Assembly (NCBI RefSeq): GCF_010500925.1
Contig: NZ_QVMG01000002.1
Location: forward strand, 16,726-80,725
From: Parabacteroides sp. 52
GTDB lineage: Bacteria; Bacteroidota; Bacteroidia; Bacteroidales; Tannerellaceae
Length of the DNA stretch: 64,000 nt
Direction of reading: 5' to 3'
In this document: piece after piece, positions 37,135 to 45,752 of the stretch
Numbering within the stretch: position 1 is the first letter of the stretch
How the letters are laid out: every line of letters starts with the position of its first letter
Translations under genes and position numbers: made by a program
The notes under the pieces: generated by a model
Databases searched by the model: none
The model's input: only the letters and a program-made list of their open reading frames with translations
What the model was told of the DNA's origin: nothing

Positions 37135-38198
37135 ATGAAAAAACAGATAATCCTGTTGTTTGTCCTGTCTTGTATTCTTATGATCAGTTGTGGACAACAA
37201 AAAAAGTAGATAACAAAGTAGAGACAACTTCTAAATTAGTTGTCTCCGGTGAAAAATGGCTTGATACCGATGGGAATATAATTAACGCACATGGTGGAGG
37301 TATCCTCTACCATGATGGCACATATTATTGGTATGGAGAATACAAAGGCGATTCAACTTATTGGAATCCTAAGGTGCCGAGTTGGGAGTGCTATCGTACC
37401 GAGGCCGGAGGTGTTTCCTGTTACTCGTCGCAAAATTTAGTGGATTGGAAGTTCGAAGGTGTCGTATTGCCCTCTGATAAGACCAATGAAAATTCGGAAT
37501 TGCACTATTCCAACGTTCTTGAACGTCCTAAAGTTATTTATAACGATAAAACAAAGAAATTTGTGATGTGGTTGCATGTAGACAGTCATGATTATGCCAA
37601 GGCGGCTGCCGGAGTAGCAATAAGTGACAAACCGAACGGCCAGTTTGAATATCTAGGGTCAATGCGTCCAAATGATGCTATGAGCCGTGATATGACATTA
37701 TTTAAGGATGATGATGGCAGAGCATACCATGTATACTCCTCGGAAGAAAATAAAACCCTGTACATTAGCGAACTGACCGATGATTATTTGAAGCCTACAG
37801 GTAAATTTACCCGTAATTTTATTGACCAGTCGCGTGAAGCCCCTGCAGTGTTCAAACACAATGCAAAATATTACATTCTCTCCTCCGGATGTACAGCTTG
37901 GGATCCGAATCAGGCAGAGTATGCGATTGCAGATAGTATGCTGGGTGAATGGAAAGTGATGGGTAATCCTTGTTCAGGAAAAGATGCTGATATTACCTTT
38001 TACGGACAAAGTACATATGTTCTTAAAGTGGAAGGAAAGCAAAACGCTTATATTGCCATGTTCGATAAATGGAATAAAACGGATTTAATTAATTCCCGCT
38101 ATATATGGTTACCTATTGAGTTCCAGGAAGAAGACAAAATGGATATAGCATGGCAAGATAAATGGAGCATAAATGAAATTTTTAAGAATAAGCCCTGA
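37135..38198 (+). pseudogene. GH43-type glycosidase lipoprotein with frameshift in the signal region
   Basis: The ATG at 37135 starts a perfect lipoprotein signal (MKKQIILLFVLSCILMISCG) that runs into TAG at 37207 right after A-AAA-AAG. The enzyme continues in the -1 frame (KVDNKVETTSK...) to 38198. One extra A would restore a 355-aa protein. The body has GH43-like five-bladed propeller features: AHGGGILYHDGTYYWYGEY, ERPKVIYNDKTKKFVMWLH, REAPAVFKHNAKYYILSSG. The NAHGGG motif resembles the galactanase-type GH43 branch. Whether this is a mutation, a sequencing error or programmed frameshifting is open. Confidence 0.8.
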
Positions 38199-38263
38199 AT
38201 AATTGCATTTTTATAGCTTTTTCAGAAGTCACGCAGCATATCATCATGCCGCAAAAGATATAG

Positions 38264-38307
38264 TGCAAGGTGCAAGTCTCTCTATATAGAGAAACTTGCA
38301 CCTTGCA
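38264..38307. terminator. Long hairpin between convergent genes
   Basis: TGCAAGGTGCAAGTCTCTC pairs with GAGAAACTTGCACCTTGCA with one mismatch around a short TATATA loop. The flanking T tracts are weak. Confidence 0.6.
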
Positions 38308-38349
38308 GTGTGTTTAAAAGATTGTGATTCAGAATAGTTATTTGTTTTT

Positions 38350-39282
38350 CTATATTTCTCTATCCGAAGATGTTGTGTGGCTTGATATAGGTATGATTTG
38401 TGTCCAGAGTCCTTTCACTTCGAATAGAGTTCCGGTTCCGATATTTTGAATAGTGAATGTATAATTGCATACCCGTTTGCAATATGTAATCTCACCACTT
38501 AAATACAGAGTAGAATGGGGAGGCATCAATATCTTATTACCCTTGGCGATGTCTTTTATATAGGGCATAGTAACCCTTCCTTCTTTATACGTACAAAGAT
38601 TACTTCCTCCCCGTATTATGTCATTGATTATCAGATCAGGAGTGGTAACGTTTACCCCTTCTTTCGAAGCCCATTCAAAAGCTCCATAATCCTCACTTTC
38701 AAAGATGGATGTTTCAATAACATTTTTAAATATATCTCCTGTCGGTTCCCATTTTTCTGTAGATAATGGATTCTTTAATACGATATTTGTGCATTCTTTG
38801 TCGCTGGTATAGATACGACGCAGATCTTCAATTTCTTCATAATGTGATTTGACTAACTGATAGGCAGAGCCAGTATGTTGAATGAGGGTTATATAATCTC
38901 GTTTCCCTGCATTTTGGATACAGATCAAAAGTTTGCGTTCAAGGGATTTGTCAAAGTTTTCTTTCAGGCTTATAACAAAACTCTTTTCATTATCACGGCT
39001 TAAAGTCAACCAACCATTCGAAGCCTCTACCTTTCCATTTTCATCCAAAGTCAGTGGGTTATTGTCCTTATCTAATATATCCAATCCCGATGTTATGTCT
39101 CTTACATATTCTATGAACCAATCATCCACCAAAACCGGAATCTCGAAATCACTACCGCAAGATATTTCCAATGTTTTATAATTTGTATCAACTAAATTTA
39201 CATCATCATTATCGCATGAGACTAATCCCCCTATACAGAGAGTCAATAATAAAATAGAACACCAGTTAGATATCGCTTTCAT
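38350..39282 (-). CDS. Hypothetical BACON-like lipoprotein
   Basis: 310-aa lipoprotein: lipobox GGLVSC (Cys23) followed by DNDD, an export-type signal. The first 120 mature residues alternate beta strands ending in RDYITLIQHTGSAY, which resembles a BACON-type Ig fold (typical ending xxVxQxG). The C-terminal 150 residues are unassigned. It is probably on the cell surface or in the periplasm. It is a single gene with its own promoter. I do not recognise a specific function. Confidence 0.7.
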   Translation of the reverse strand: MKAISNWCSILLLTLCIGGLVSCDNDDVNLVDTNYKTLEISCGSDFEIPVLVDDWFIEYVRDITSGLDILDKDNNPLTLDENGKVEASNGWLTLSRDNEKSFVISLKENFDKSLERKLLICIQNAGKRDYITLIQHTGSAYQLVKSHYEEIEDLRRIYTSDKECTNIVLKNPLSTEKWEPTGDIFKNVIETSIFESEDYGAFEWASKEGVNVTTPDLIINDIIRGGSNLCTYKEGRVTMPYIKDIAKGNKILMPPHSTLYLSGEITYCKRVCNYTFTIQNIGTGTLFEVKGLWTQIIPISSHTTSSDREI

Positions 39283-39334
39283 TTTTACAATTCTATTTTT
39301 GATTTTTCATTTAAAAACTATCTTTTACTATCGA

Positions 39335-39342
39335 CAAAAATA
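39335..39342 (-). promoter_or_regulatory. TAnnTTTG -7 box for the BACON-like lipoprotein
   Basis: TATTTTTG on the minus strand, 52 bp before the ATG at 39282. The rest of the 371-bp gap holds a repeat array and a terminator. Confidence 0.5.
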
Positions 39343-39437
39343 CGCTAAGTAATCTAAATGAAATTCTATTTTCTCTCTTTTTTACGGATAATTCAATCAT
39401 TGAAGAAATCATTTAACTCATTTTTTCGGGGTTATTC

Positions 39438-39519
39438 TAGTGTTGATAGCTATCGTCACTACTGATGATAGCTATCGTTATTACTGATGATAGCTATCGT
39501 TACTACTGACGATAGCTAT
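39438..39519. repeat. 22-bp-period palindrome array, family A (copy 2)
   Basis: GATAGCTATC cores at 39445, 39467, 39489 and (last base changed) 39511, an exact 22-bp period, with 12-bp spacers of the type GTYAYTACTGAY. The left flank TAGTGTT is shared with the copy at the window start, which is inverted relative to this one. Confidence 0.92.
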
Positions 39520-39598
39520 GGGCAGTAAAATATCTCCCCGTTTTTGAAGAGAATAAAGAGGGAAAAGTGTGTTGAGTTGCGACTATGGGGTACAAATA

Positions 39599-39630
39599 AA
39601 ATAAGGCATCCCTTTGGGAATGCCTTATTT
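39599..39630 (-). terminator. Terminator of the RRM gene
   Basis: AAATAAGGCAT (39599-39609) pairs with ATGCCTTATTT (39620-39630), extended by CCC/GGG. On the minus strand it is followed by TTTTATTTG. Confidence 0.75.
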
Positions 39631-39653
39631 CTATTCAGTTTGTCAAATATGAC

Positions 39654-39965
39654 TTAATATCTGTTACGTCCTCCGCCGTAACCACCACCTCTGTTATTAT
39701 TAAAAGAGCGTGCTGGTCTTTCTTCACGCGGTCTTGCTTCTGAAACAGCAAGGGTTCTGCCTGCATATTCGGCACCGTTTAATTCTTCAATTGCTTTTGC
39801 GGCAGCTTCATTGTCTTCTATTTCAACAAAACCAAAACCTTTCGATCTGTTTGTTTGACGATCAATTACAACTTTTGCTGATGCTACAGCTCCGTACTCT
39901 TGAAAAAGTTCTGCTAAATCGGCATCGTTCACATCGTAACTCAAACCTGCAATAAAAATGTTCAT
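39654..39965 (-). CDS. RRM-type RNA-binding protein
   Basis: 103-aa protein with one RNA recognition motif: RNP2 IFIAGL at 3-8 and RNP1 KGFGFVEI at 42-49, then a basic Arg/Gly-rich tail (RPARSFNNNRGGGYGGGRNRY). Small RRM proteins of this type (Rbp) are abundant global RNA binders in Bacteroidetes, which lack Hfq. It is a single gene with a promoter box about 125 bp upstream, so the mRNA has a long 5' leader that could host autoregulation or cold-shock-like control; this is inference. Confidence 0.93.
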   Translation of the reverse strand: MNIFIAGLSYDVNDADLAELFQEYGAVASAKVVIDRQTNRSKGFGFVEIEDNEAAAKAIEELNGAEYAGRTLAVSEARPREERPARSFNNNRGGGYGGGRNRY

Positions 39966-40357
39966 TTGTAAAATAAATAAATTGTTAATAAAATTTCAGA
40001 TGAGGATTATCGCAAAGATGCAGACTAAACTTAAATTCGTAAATTGAAGAAGCATGTATTCTGTTATAAACAACTCAAATGTTTGAAGCAAAGGTAAAAC
40101 AATAAAGTTAATAAAATGATAAAATAGACTAAATTCTTGTTTTTCACCTGAAAAAAGGACTTTTTCATTTCGCTGAGGAGGTCTTTCGCGTATCGTTTGT
40201 CTATCGATTTTCCTGCCTGTTGAAGTACGAACGATCGTTTTTTTGATGCAAACGAAAACAGTTACTTTGCTGATAGAGGGGATCGGATTTTCCACAGGTT
40301 TATCTGACTAAGGGTAGATTCAAGGCTATATTCTTCATAAATCTCATTTTATGTTTC
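39966..40357. other. Intergenic region: long leader of the RRM gene, no gene seen
   Basis: About 120 bp serve as the 5' leader of the RRM gene. The remainder contains short palindromic words (for example CGAACGATCG near 40229) but no ORF with family character or codon pattern. A 99-codon minus-strand frame at 39996-40295 overlaps the promoter and is not supported. Confidence 0.5.
40089..40096 (-). promoter_or_regulatory. TAnnTTTG -7 box for the RRM gene
   Basis: TACCTTTG on the minus strand, giving a leader of about 115 nt. Confidence 0.55.
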
Positions 40358-40365
40358 TATATTTG
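40358..40365 (+). promoter_or_regulatory. TAnnTTTG -7 box for the 355-aa protein gene
   Basis: TATATTTG, 60 bp before the ATG at 40426. Confidence 0.55.
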
Positions 40366-40425
40366 TTCTCGCGATTTTATTTGTATATCTCTGTTACATA
40401 TAGATTTACCGTTTTTATTTAAATA

Positions 40426-41493
40426 ATGTATTCCGCAATGGAAAATATGAAATATGTAAGAAAAGGCAGAAAGGGAGACAATGAGCTTATACTCCGACTT
40501 GTAAGTATACTCGCTCAAGGGCAAACGGAATACCTGATACCTTTATTACGTCAATTGAATACGACAGAAAAAAAGAAGGTAGCCGTCCTGCTTCGGGATA
40601 TAGATCGATTGAAATGGGAGGATTACTCTTTTACTCCGGATGAAGGGGTGGAAGATTGTTTGGCTTACAGTCGTTTTGTTTGTTTCAGTAAATCAGATAT
40701 TGAATACATAAAAAAGGATGAAGAGAGTTGGCGTTTGTTTCCCAGTCCGGAAAAGCTTCTTTCCATCCTGGAATGGTATCGTCCGAACTGGTTTACGGAT
40801 TATTACAATGAATTGTTTGAACAAAACAGAATTTATATCCCTTACCTCTATCTGATCCAATGGAAAAGAGCAGGTCTTATCACTTCTACTCCGCCTGCCC
40901 GGATCGCGGATATTTTCCCTTACCTGTTCTGGATAAATGGGGATATAAATCAACCGGAGCGATTTCTTATCGAATTGGTAACTTTTTATCCGGAGATACT
41001 GGAAGACATCTGTACCGTGTTTGCCTATCCCTGTGATGTGGCCCAGCAGGATAAAAGCTCAGTCTTGCATGTTGGTATGCCTTATGGTCCTATCACCACC
41101 ATCTTGCGGCAATACAGTCGGTATGGTACGCCCAACCGTATGTGGATACTGAAAGAAAGCCTGGCAGCTCATAACAGAGGGTTCAAAAAGATACAAAGTG
41201 GTTGGTATGCAGATCTTTTTATGGCAATGGAACCTTCCTGTGAAGAATTGCTCGAATTGCAGAACGAACTCTTATCCTCTCTTCATTCCCCTTGTTCGAA
41301 AGGGGTACACACCGCTTTGAAATGCATAAAGAGGATATGCCCGGAAAAAACATTTCGTTCAAACGATTTCATCCCCCTGGTGCCCATGTTATTATCTTCT
41401 TCTCATAAATCTATACAAGTAGCTACCTTGGCTGTAATGAAGTTGCTGGCGCAAAGTCATCCTTGCCAGTCCGTGGATAAAGAATCAGCTTGA
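40426..41493 (+). CDS. Helical-repeat protein, possibly shortened DUF6493 family
   Basis: 355-aa cytoplasmic protein without signal peptide. It is largely alpha-helical; the start (LVSILAQGQTEYLIPLLRQLNTTEKKKVAVLL) reads like the N-terminus of DUF6493 proteins, which in my recollection are about twice as long or more, and the last 60 residues look like HEAT-type repeats (LVPMLLSSSHKSIQVATLAVMKLL). It may therefore be C-terminally truncated. An in-frame ATG at 40438 (MENMKY) is an alternative start. In some genomes such proteins neighbour SWIM-finger/MoxR genes; none is here. Function unknown. Confidence 0.6.
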   Translation: MYSAMENMKYVRKGRKGDNELILRLVSILAQGQTEYLIPLLRQLNTTEKKKVAVLLRDIDRLKWEDYSFTPDEGVEDCLAYSRFVCFSKSDIEYIKKDEESWRLFPSPEKLLSILEWYRPNWFTDYYNELFEQNRIYIPYLYLIQWKRAGLITSTPPARIADIFPYLFWINGDINQPERFLIELVTFYPEILEDICTVFAYPCDVAQQDKSSVLHVGMPYGPITTILRQYSRYGTPNRMWILKESLAAHNRGFKKIQSGWYADLFMAMEPSCEELLELQNELLSSLHSPCSKGVHTALKCIKRICPEKTFRSNDFIPLVPMLLSSSHKSIQVATLAVMKLLAQSHPCQSVDKESA

Positions 41494-41590
41494 AACATCT
41501 CCTGCTGTATTTGTTAACAAAATTTACCCATTCCGATTGCAGCTATTTCAACAGTGAATTCATCTTTCAGATGTAGTTATAATTAATGAA

Positions 41591-42340
41591 ATGAAAGTGA
41601 TGAAGACATTAAAGTATTTTTTATTGGCCATGGGAATTACATTATCCCTAACGACTTTTCAATCTTGTCTGGATGGTGATGACACAAATTGGGATCTGGT
41701 TTATCCCAATGCGCTTGTAACGGTAAAACCGCTTAGTGACAATTCTTTTTACCTGCAACTGGACGACAGTACGACCTTATTACCTACGAATATAAAAACA
41801 TCTCCTTATGGAGACAAAGAGGTGAGGGCTTTATTGAATTTCAGTGATACGGATAAACCCAGTGAAGGCTATAGTAAAGCGGTTCATATTCATTGGATGG
41901 ATAGTATTCTTACCAAAGAGATAGCTCCGGATCGGGCATCGGATAATGATCTTGTTTATGGTACGGACCCTGTGGAACTTATCAACGACTGGGTTACAAT
42001 AGCAGAAGACGGTTATCTGACGCTTCGTTTCAGAACAATACGGGGAGAGGCTGACAAAATTCATTATGTGAATCTATTGGCAAGCCAGGATCCCGCTTCT
42101 CCTTATGAAGTTGAATTCCGTCATAATGCGGATGGAGACGTCTACGGAGTTGAAAAAGACGGCTTGGTCGCATTCAACCTGAATAAATTACCTGATACGG
42201 AAGGGAAAACAGTGAAGTTGAAACTGAAATGGAAATCATTCACCGGGGATAAATCGGCAGAGTTTGATTATTGTACCCGTAAGAGTACTCCTGCGAGTTC
42301 CGCCATGGCTGCCCAAAGAAGTGAGTTGCATTTGAACTAG
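41591..42340 (+). CDS. NigD-like lipoprotein
   Basis: 249-aa lipoprotein with lipobox TTFQSC and an acidic +2 region (LDGDD), so it is exported. The central part (YPNALVTVKPLSDNSFYLQLDDSTTLLPTN) fits the NigD N-terminal OB-like domain, and the C-terminal half (LVAFNLNKLPDTEGKTVKLKLKWKSF) the NigD C-terminal beta-sandwich. NigD was named from a bacteriocin locus of Prevotella nigrescens, but most homologues have no known role. It converges with the FtsX permease gene with 12 bp between stops. Confidence 0.82.
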   Translation: MKVMKTLKYFLLAMGITLSLTTFQSCLDGDDTNWDLVYPNALVTVKPLSDNSFYLQLDDSTTLLPTNIKTSPYGDKEVRALLNFSDTDKPSEGYSKAVHIHWMDSILTKEIAPDRASDNDLVYGTDPVELINDWVTIAEDGYLTLRFRTIRGEADKIHYVNLLASQDPASPYEVEFRHNADGDVYGVEKDGLVAFNLNKLPDTEGKTVKLKLKWKSFTGDKSAEFDYCTRKSTPASSAMAAQRSELHLN

Positions 42341-42352
42341 GCCTGTACGTAT

Positions 42353-44722
42353 TTATTCATTCTTCAATGCTTTTACCGGATTGCCGGATGCAGCCTTGTA
42401 ACTATGCCAGCTTATGGTGAGTAAGGTAATTGCTGTGACAGAAAGTAAGGCAATGATAAATATGCCTACGGATATATTTATCCGGTAAACAAAGATTTGC
42501 AACCAGCGATTCAGAAGAATCCAGGAAACGGGCGCCGCAAGAAGAAAAGCGATTCCAATCCATAGAAGGAATTGTTTGTTGAGTAGGATGACTATTTTTC
42601 TTGTTGTGGCACCGTTTACTTTTCGGATACCAATCTCTTTGCTGCGTTGTTCGGTGGAGTATAATGCGATGCCGAATAGTCCGAAGCATGTTAAAGCAAT
42701 ACTAATCAAAGAATACATTAGTAATAAATGAACCAGACCGAAAGACTTCCGGTTTCGGTCAATGAACGTTTCATATAGATGTTGGTAAGTAAATAACTTA
42801 CCGGGATTATGTTTTTCCCATATTTGTTTAACCGTAGCTATTCGTTCGGGGTGTCTATTGTCTAAACGAAAATAGACATAGGTGTACTTCTCATTTATTT
42901 CTTCACGGATATGAATAATGGCAGGAGGGATTTCTTCTTCTAACGAATTGGTAAAAAAGTTATCCACTATTCCTGCAATATAGGTTGTTGGTTTTTCTTT
43001 TGATCCGTCTTCTTTGTTACCATAATCGAAGTCTTTGTCGAAGTTTTTTAAAGGTTGCCCGATCGGGTTGTTTTCTTTTCCTACCCAAACATCTGCAAAA
43101 CGTTGATTGATATAAACCGGACGTGCATACTGACGGATAGCTTCTTGCGGCTGCATTCCTTGCAATACGTCAATGTGGAATGTTGACAAATAGTCAGTGT
43201 CCCCCTTGAATTCCAACAATGAATAGTACGTATTGTTTCCATTTGAATCGGGGATAGCCATTTGGCGTATCTCACTATATAAAACGGCTCCTTCGCTTGT
43301 ATTTATCTCCCCTAATTCCGGATGCGTGCGTAACTCGGCAACAAAAGGTTTGTTATAGTCTCCCGCCGGACTGATTTCGATTAAGTCGCGATAGGCTTCT
43401 CCTCCTTTCCGGATCAATTCAACCTGTTTGTTGACTGTAAGGGTAGCTATTATCAATGCGATAGAAATGGTAAATTGAGCAATCGATAAAACGGAGATGA
43501 TACGCTGTTTGCCTTTTCCGCTGAATAGGGCTATGTGATGTTGAGAAGAGAAGGAGGTCACCACCTTTCGGCTGACATAAATGGCTGGAATAATAGAAAG
43601 AAGAAGAATAAACCCGATCAATACAGGAATCACCTGGCTGTTGAAGAGGAAAGCTGCTTTCATATGTCCGGAAAAGATGGTGTTAAATATCGGAATCAGG
43701 TCATACATGATAAGCAATGAAATGAAAAAACCGATGATCACGGTAAAGAAGATATCGAAAAACAATTGTTTATTGATTTCTACAGGGGAAGCTCCCATTA
43801 AATGTTGGATATGAATCATTCTAATCTGCTGCAATAAACGGGAAAAATGCAGGTTGATATAATTGAAACAAGCAATCAACAAAATCAAGAAGGCGGAGCA
43901 CAATCCGATTGTTAAGCTCGTTTTGTTCTGTTTATTAAGGTAGTCAATCGTTTGTGCATTGAATTCCTGGAAGTAGTTTTCTTGTAAGGTATGAAGATAG
44001 TACTGCCCTTCATTGACCATCAATGTGGGGAGTCCGTCTTCTTTTATTCGCCGTGCGAATGCTTCCGGGTCGATGGATTGTTTCATCAGAAGAAAGCAGG
44101 TTCCGCCATATGCTTGATTCATAGCCGTGATACCGTCGAAAGAGAGCAGGGCCTGGTCGTGTTCTTTGATTACGGCTACTACTAGATAGGGGGTTGCCCC
44201 CTCTGCTGTATGGTGTATATACATATTTTGCCCTATGGGGTTTTCTTTCCCAAAGAGTCGCTGAGCCGTAGTTTCTGTCAAAGCAATTTTATTCGGTTCT
44301 GTTAATGCCTCTTCCAGATTTCCTGCCAGAATCCGGTAGGGGAAGAAATGAGGAAAAGAAGCATCTGCCACCAGAAGTTTTATCGGGTCATAAATAGCTT
44401 CCCCAATAGAAACCTGGGATACATCGGCATGGTTGAGACATAGACAATCTTCCACCTCCGGATAACGATCCTTAATCATGGAAGGGATAGTATATGAGGC
44501 GTAAAAAACCTTGGTTCCTGACTGAAAAGGATTATCTTGAACAAGGCAATATATCCGGTCTTTATTGGGATTATCAGCCTCTACATTATACGCATGTATC
44601 ACAAAGGCGACTAATAAATTGGTACAGGCTATACCGACAGCCAGGCTGAGGATGGAAATGACAGCAAATGTCTTATTGCGCCACCAACTTCGGAAGATAA
44701 GTTTGAATGAGATACTCTTCAT
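42353..44722 (-). CDS. MacB/FtsX-type ABC transporter permease
   Basis: 789-aa permease of the Bacteroidetes double-FtsX form: N-terminal helix (about 18-40), a large periplasmic MacB-PCD domain (about 45-275), three to four helices (about 275-440), a second periplasmic domain, and three C-terminal helices with the motif EQRSKEIGIRKVNGAT before them. Such proteins move lipoproteins or peptides or respond to envelope stress together with an ABC ATPase, which is not encoded here. It is divergent from a response-regulator/kinase pair, a frequent arrangement implying that the pair controls it. Confidence 0.9.
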   Translation of the reverse strand: MKSISFKLIFRSWWRNKTFAVISILSLAVGIACTNLLVAFVIHAYNVEADNPNKDRIYCLVQDNPFQSGTKVFYASYTIPSMIKDRYPEVEDCLCLNHADVSQVSIGEAIYDPIKLLVADASFPHFFPYRILAGNLEEALTEPNKIALTETTAQRLFGKENPIGQNMYIHHTAEGATPYLVVAVIKEHDQALLSFDGITAMNQAYGGTCFLLMKQSIDPEAFARRIKEDGLPTLMVNEGQYYLHTLQENYFQEFNAQTIDYLNKQNKTSLTIGLCSAFLILLIACFNYINLHFSRLLQQIRMIHIQHLMGASPVEINKQLFFDIFFTVIIGFFISLLIMYDLIPIFNTIFSGHMKAAFLFNSQVIPVLIGFILLLSIIPAIYVSRKVVTSFSSQHHIALFSGKGKQRIISVLSIAQFTISIALIIATLTVNKQVELIRKGGEAYRDLIEISPAGDYNKPFVAELRTHPELGEINTSEGAVLYSEIRQMAIPDSNGNNTYYSLLEFKGDTDYLSTFHIDVLQGMQPQEAIRQYARPVYINQRFADVWVGKENNPIGQPLKNFDKDFDYGNKEDGSKEKPTTYIAGIVDNFFTNSLEEEIPPAIIHIREEINEKYTYVYFRLDNRHPERIATVKQIWEKHNPGKLFTYQHLYETFIDRNRKSFGLVHLLLMYSLISIALTCFGLFGIALYSTEQRSKEIGIRKVNGATTRKIVILLNKQFLLWIGIAFLLAAPVSWILLNRWLQIFVYRINISVGIFIIALLSVTAITLLTISWHSYKAASGNPVKALKNE

Positions 44723-44794
44723 AATGTTTCTGTCGTTTTGCCAAAACTAATCAGTCTTTACCAGCTTACCAATAGGATACAACGTCTTTTGAAT

Positions 44795-44852
44795 CCCCCA
44801 AGAGAAAATTGTCTATTTTTTAGACATTCATAACAAAAGTTTCTTTTGGGGG
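44795..44852. promoter_or_regulatory. Inverted repeats in the permease/regulator divergent region
   Basis: CCCCCAAGAGAAA (44795-44807) is mirrored by TTTCTTTTGGGGG (44840-44852) with one mismatch. Inside, TGTCTA-TTTTT-TAGACA (44810-44826) is a perfect dyad. It is a good candidate binding site for the adjacent Fis-type regulator. Confidence 0.5.
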
Positions 44853-44897
44853 TATACTTTCATGTATCAGCCTTGTCTTTGGCATTTATTTTAATTG

Positions 44898-44905
44898 TAC
44901 GTTTG
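44898..44905 (+). promoter_or_regulatory. TAnnTTTG -7 box for the response regulator gene
   Basis: TACGTTTG with TTTG at 44878-44881. It ends 10 bp before the ATG at 44916, so the leader is a few bases at most. Confidence 0.55.
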
Positions 44906-44915
44906 TATATTAAGT

Positions 44916-45743
44916 ATGCGTACAGGTAAAATCATCATCGTAGACGATAACGAGACGGTATTAAAGACACTGCGTATGATTCTTTCGCGTGAGTTCAAGA
45001 CCGTTCTGACAGTGGAGGTTCCCACTCTGCTTCCCGCATTATTACGGGAAGAGGATGTGGATGTGGTATTACTTGATATGAATTTTGGTACCGGAAAACA
45101 GACTGGAGGGGAAGGTATGTTCTGGCTCGACAGGATCCGAAGATGCCATAATCCCCCGGAGGTGGTTCTGATGACTGCTTTTGCAGATGTCGAATTGGCA
45201 GTAGACTCATTGAAAAAGGGGGCGGCTGACTTTATTGTCAAACCCTGGGATAATGAGAAACTTATTATTACAGTGAATGCTGCCAGGGAAAAGAGGAGAA
45301 ATAAAATACATATGTCCATATCAGGTACGTCGGGTGAAGGGAAGAACGAACAAAAGGCTACCGATGCTGCCCATATTATCAAACAACTGATTGACTTCTT
45401 CCTGAAAAAATATGTTGTGGCCTATGGCAAACCCTATCCTTCATTGGATCAGAAGGCACGTGATAAACTGGCAAGTCAGCTGTATGCCGGAAATATACTG
45501 ATTATTGAACAAAGTATTGAGCGTGCCATCCTCCTAAATAATGGAACGGAATTGACTGCCGATGATTTTATTTTTGAGGAGGGGAAATCCGTATCTTCTA
45601 TGGCTCTTACGCTGGATGATATTGAAAAGCAATTTATTCAAACAGTTCTGGCAGAGAAAAAAGGAAATCTGACATTGGCTGCTCAGCAACTTAATATTAC
45701 CCGGCAAACATTGTATAACAAACTGAAAAAATATAATATATAA
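44916..45743 (+). CDS. NtrC-family response regulator lacking the AAA+ core
   Basis: 275-aa regulator. Receiver domain at 1-125 with D10-D11, phospho-acceptor D54, T87 and K109. After a short linker the protein resumes at the lid of a sigma-54 activator (about 154-220; LIDFFLKKYVVAYGKPY...IERAILLNNG) and ends in a Fis-type helix-turn-helix (about 233-275; LAAQQLNITRQTLYNKLKKY). Walker A, GAFTGA and Walker B are all absent; normal members have about 450 aa. The WPGNVREL lid motif is degraded to LYAGNILI. It cannot activate sigma-54 polymerase and may instead bind DNA as a simple regulator. A TTG at 44895 is rejected as start because the promoter box follows it. Confidence 0.88.
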   Translation: MRTGKIIIVDDNETVLKTLRMILSREFKTVLTVEVPTLLPALLREEDVDVVLLDMNFGTGKQTGGEGMFWLDRIRRCHNPPEVVLMTAFADVELAVDSLKKGAADFIVKPWDNEKLIITVNAAREKRRNKIHMSISGTSGEGKNEQKATDAAHIIKQLIDFFLKKYVVAYGKPYPSLDQKARDKLASQLYAGNILIIEQSIERAILLNNGTELTADDFIFEEGKSVSSMALTLDDIEKQFIQTVLAEKKGNLTLAAQQLNITRQTLYNKLKKYNI

Positions 45744-45752
45744 ACCTTTTAT

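Noticed and set aside
33455..38200. Integrative element inserted at tRNA-Asp
   Set aside because: No integrase gene and no second copy of the tRNA 3' end was found in the window; the region looks decayed rather than integrated.
39996..40295. 99-codon minus-strand ORF upstream of the RRM gene
   Set aside because: It overlaps the RRM promoter and leader, has no family character, and its stop falls inside the leader.
44860..44915. Sigma-54 promoter for the regulator gene
   Set aside because: A TTGGCA is present near 44879, but no GC element follows at the required 10-bp spacing; a TAnnTTTG box explains the start.
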